Shown here: piece after piece, positions 46,161-47,550 of the stretch
How positions within the stretch are numbered: position 1 is the stretch's first letter
How the letters are laid out: every line of letters starts with the position of its first letter
Assembly (NCBI GenBank): GCA_028375605.1
Contig: JAONGR010000010.1
Location: 1-47,550, forward strand
Length of the DNA stretch: 47,550 nt
Origin: Arcobacteraceae bacterium
GTDB taxonomy: Bacteria > Campylobacterota > Campylobacteria > Campylobacterales > Arcobacteraceae
Reading direction: 5' to 3'
Notes under the pieces: model-generated
Database searches by the model: none
What the model saw: the letters and a program-made list of their open reading frames with translations, nothing else
Told to the model about the DNA's origin: nothing
Program-made: the position numbers and the translations under genes

Positions 46161-47377
46161 TGAATTTTATCCAAAAAAAGTTTAAATCCCTTACTGATGA
46201 TAATCAACCTGATTATATCTTATTTTATTTAAGTGCTATACTTATAATAGTTAGTATACTTTTTTCTTATTCATTATCTATTTATACAGTATTATACTGG
46301 GATTATAATCCTTTTCACTTCTTTTTTAGACAATTATTTACTGGACTTTTAGCAATACTCATTATGTGGTCATTAGCGCAAATAAAGCCTGATATTTTAT
46401 TGCCTAAAGTGGGATGGTTTCTTTTTCTTTTTTTCTTATTTTTAATTGTTATTATGCAATTTTTACCTTCATTTATGGTTACAGAATCAGGGGGAGCAAA
46501 AAGATGGATTAGATTACCAGGGATATCATTATCACCCGTGGAATTTTTTAAAATTGGATTTATATATTATCTATCGTGGTCTTTTCACAGAAAGTTAACT
46601 GATATAGCCAAACAATCATTTGCAAATGAGTTAAAGCTATTAGCACCATATGCTATCTTTTTTGGTTTTGTAGTATTTATGATTGCAGTACTCCAAAAAG
46701 ACTTAGGACAAGTAGTTCTTTTAGCGACAATTCTATTTATCATGCTTATCTTTGCTAATAGAAGTTGGAAAGTATTTGCATCACTTATTGCCGTTGCTAT
46801 TATAGGTCTAATGGCATTAATTTTATATTTTCCACATAGAATAATAAGAATAAAAAGCTGGTGGAGTATGATACAAGATAGTGTCCTATCAATTATGCCA
46901 GACTTTGTATCTACTGCATTGCGTATAAAAGAATTTCCTGAACCATATCAAGTTGGTCATTCATTAAATGCTATTAATAATGGTGGGTTAACTGGAGTTG
47001 GTTTAGGAAATGGTTCACTAAAACTTGGTTTTCTTAGTGAAGTGCACACAGATTTTGTTTTAGCTGGAATTAGTGAGGAAATCGGTTTTATCGGTCTTTT
47101 TTTCATTGTCTTAATTTTATTTGGTATTATCATTAGAATTTTTCGAACCTCTCGAAGAATTAAAGATACAAAGTATCATCTATTTACCATAGGAATTGGA
47201 TTAATGATAAGTATTGCTTTTTTAATTAATTCATATGGAATATCAGGAATTATCCCTATTAAGGGTATTGCTGTTCCCTTTTTAAGTTATGGTGGAAGTT
47301 CTTTATTAAGCGTATCAATTGCTATTGGGCTTGTACTCTCAATAAGCCGAGATATTAATAAAAAAAGTAAGAGCTAA
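46160..47377 (+). CDS. ftsW: SEDS-family peptidoglycan glycosyltransferase, FtsW type
   Basis: A 405-residue protein with about ten membrane helices. SGGAKRWIRLPGISLSPVEF is the SEDS signature, followed by LQKDLGQ with the catalytic Asp loop and SEVHTDFVLAGISEEIGFIG, typical of FtsW. It ends with AVPFLSYGGSSLL. It polymerises glycan strands at the septum with FtsI. The start at 46160 is chosen over earlier in-frame ATGs because those lie within ftsI and encode no family sequence. RodA is the alternative; the ftsI neighbour favours FtsW. Confidence 0.88.
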   Translation: MNFIQKKFKSLTDDNQPDYILFYLSAILIIVSILFSYSLSIYTVLYWDYNPFHFFFRQLFTGLLAILIMWSLAQIKPDILLPKVGWFLFLFFLFLIVIMQFLPSFMVTESGGAKRWIRLPGISLSPVEFFKIGFIYYLSWSFHRKLTDIAKQSFANELKLLAPYAIFFGFVVFMIAVLQKDLGQVVLLATILFIMLIFANRSWKVFASLIAVAIIGLMALILYFPHRIIRIKSWWSMIQDSVLSIMPDFVSTALRIKEFPEPYQVGHSLNAINNGGLTGVGLGNGSLKLGFLSEVHTDFVLAGISEEIGFIGLFFIVLILFGIIIRIFRTSRRIKDTKYHLFTIGIGLMISIAFLINSYGISGIIPIKGIAVPFLSYGGSSLLSVSIAIGLVLSISRDINKKSKS

Positions 47378-47550
47378 AAATATTTGTTATAAAACCACCA
47401 TCTCTTATACTTATCAATACGATAAAAATACATAAAGTAGAAACAACTAACTAAAAATCCAATTAAGATTACATCCATATAAATAGTATCTATCCTTATA
47501 GGATAAAAGAAAAATGGAATAGATAACAAATAAGCTATGTAAAAAAGAAT
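47374..47550 (-). CDS. C-terminus of an unknown membrane protein (partial, runs off right edge)
   Basis: The minus strand is open from the window edge for 58 codons to a TAG at 47376-47374. It reads ILFYIAYLLSIPFFFYPIRI, then MDVILIGFLVSCFYFMYF, and ends YKRWWFYNKYF. Two hydrophobic stretches and a basic aromatic tail indicate an inner-membrane protein end. The stop overlaps the ftsW stop by 3 bp, tail to tail. The family is not recognisable from this fragment. Confidence 0.6.
   Translation of the reverse strand: MLFYIAYLLSIPFFFYPIRIDTIYMDVILIGFLVSCFYFMYFYRIDKYKRWWFYNKYF

Noticed and set aside
46160-47377. RodA as the identity of the SEDS protein
   Set aside because: The divergent neighbour is a septal-type class B PBP, and the EVHTDFVLA segment is closer to FtsW; the distinction remains an inference.

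Overview
The window is AT-rich, gene-dense DNA that looks like the chromosome of a member of the Campylobacterota (epsilonproteobacteria), most likely an Arcobacter-like organism. The main reasons are: a 14-gene complex I operon in which NuoE and NuoF are replaced by the two small proteins found in Helicobacter and Campylobacter; an HP0268-family gene directly upstream of miaB; a short (401 residue) Pgi; an MqnP-type prenyltransferase; and CcoG next to luxS. The lineage call is an inference from gene content, not from a database search.

Layout. (1) Bases 1-1248 hold most of a P4-type tyrosine integrase on the minus strand, running off the left edge. It is the end of a probable genomic island. 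Ahead of it lie a cluster of short GTTACC/GGTAAC repeats and a gene for signal recognition particle RNA (ffs), which may be the integration target. (2) Bases 1652-15602 are the complex I operon nuoABCD-X-Y-GHIJKLMN, all minus strand. (3) Bases 15784-18715 hold miaA and, divergently, mqnP coupled to a degenerate pentapeptide-repeat membrane protein. (4) Bases 18727-24406 are a minus-strand operon lysA-pheA-hisC-phosphoribosyltransferase-dxs. (5) Bases 24533-26302 are an AraC-family regulator followed by a secreted beta-propeller protein, with a 21-bp-period direct repeat just ahead of the second gene's promoter. (6) Bases 26317-30843 are a minus-strand block galU-pgi-tpiA-fabI-M23 peptidase. 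(7) Bases 30968-35068 are mnmG, a periplasmic rhodanese and an HD-GYP signalling protein. (8) Bases 35105-40460 are rimO and, divergently, HP0268-like, miaB, a DUF374 acyltransferase and a membrane protein with secretion/pilus-assembly-like architecture. (9) Bases 40467-44304 are tilS, ccoG, luxS and mnmD. (10) Bases 44287-47377 are a divergent ftsI/ftsW pair for septal peptidoglycan synthesis, followed by the C-terminus of an unknown membrane protein at the right edge.

How it works together. The window is mainly housekeeping: menaquinone-linked respiration (complex I, MqnP, CcoG), isoprenoid and amino-acid precursors (dxs, lysA, pheA, hisC), sugar-phosphate and cell-envelope metabolism (galU, pgi, tpiA, fabI, M23, ftsI, ftsW), and an unusual number of tRNA anticodon-loop modification genes (miaA, miaB, mnmG, mnmD, tilS). 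I did not find a clear-cut new defence or mobile system. The points most worth following are the AraC operator-like repeat, the NuoG-like origin of the NuoF replacement subunit, the island next to ffs, the lack of a normal start codon for mnmD, and leaderless-looking promoters for ftsW and mqnP.
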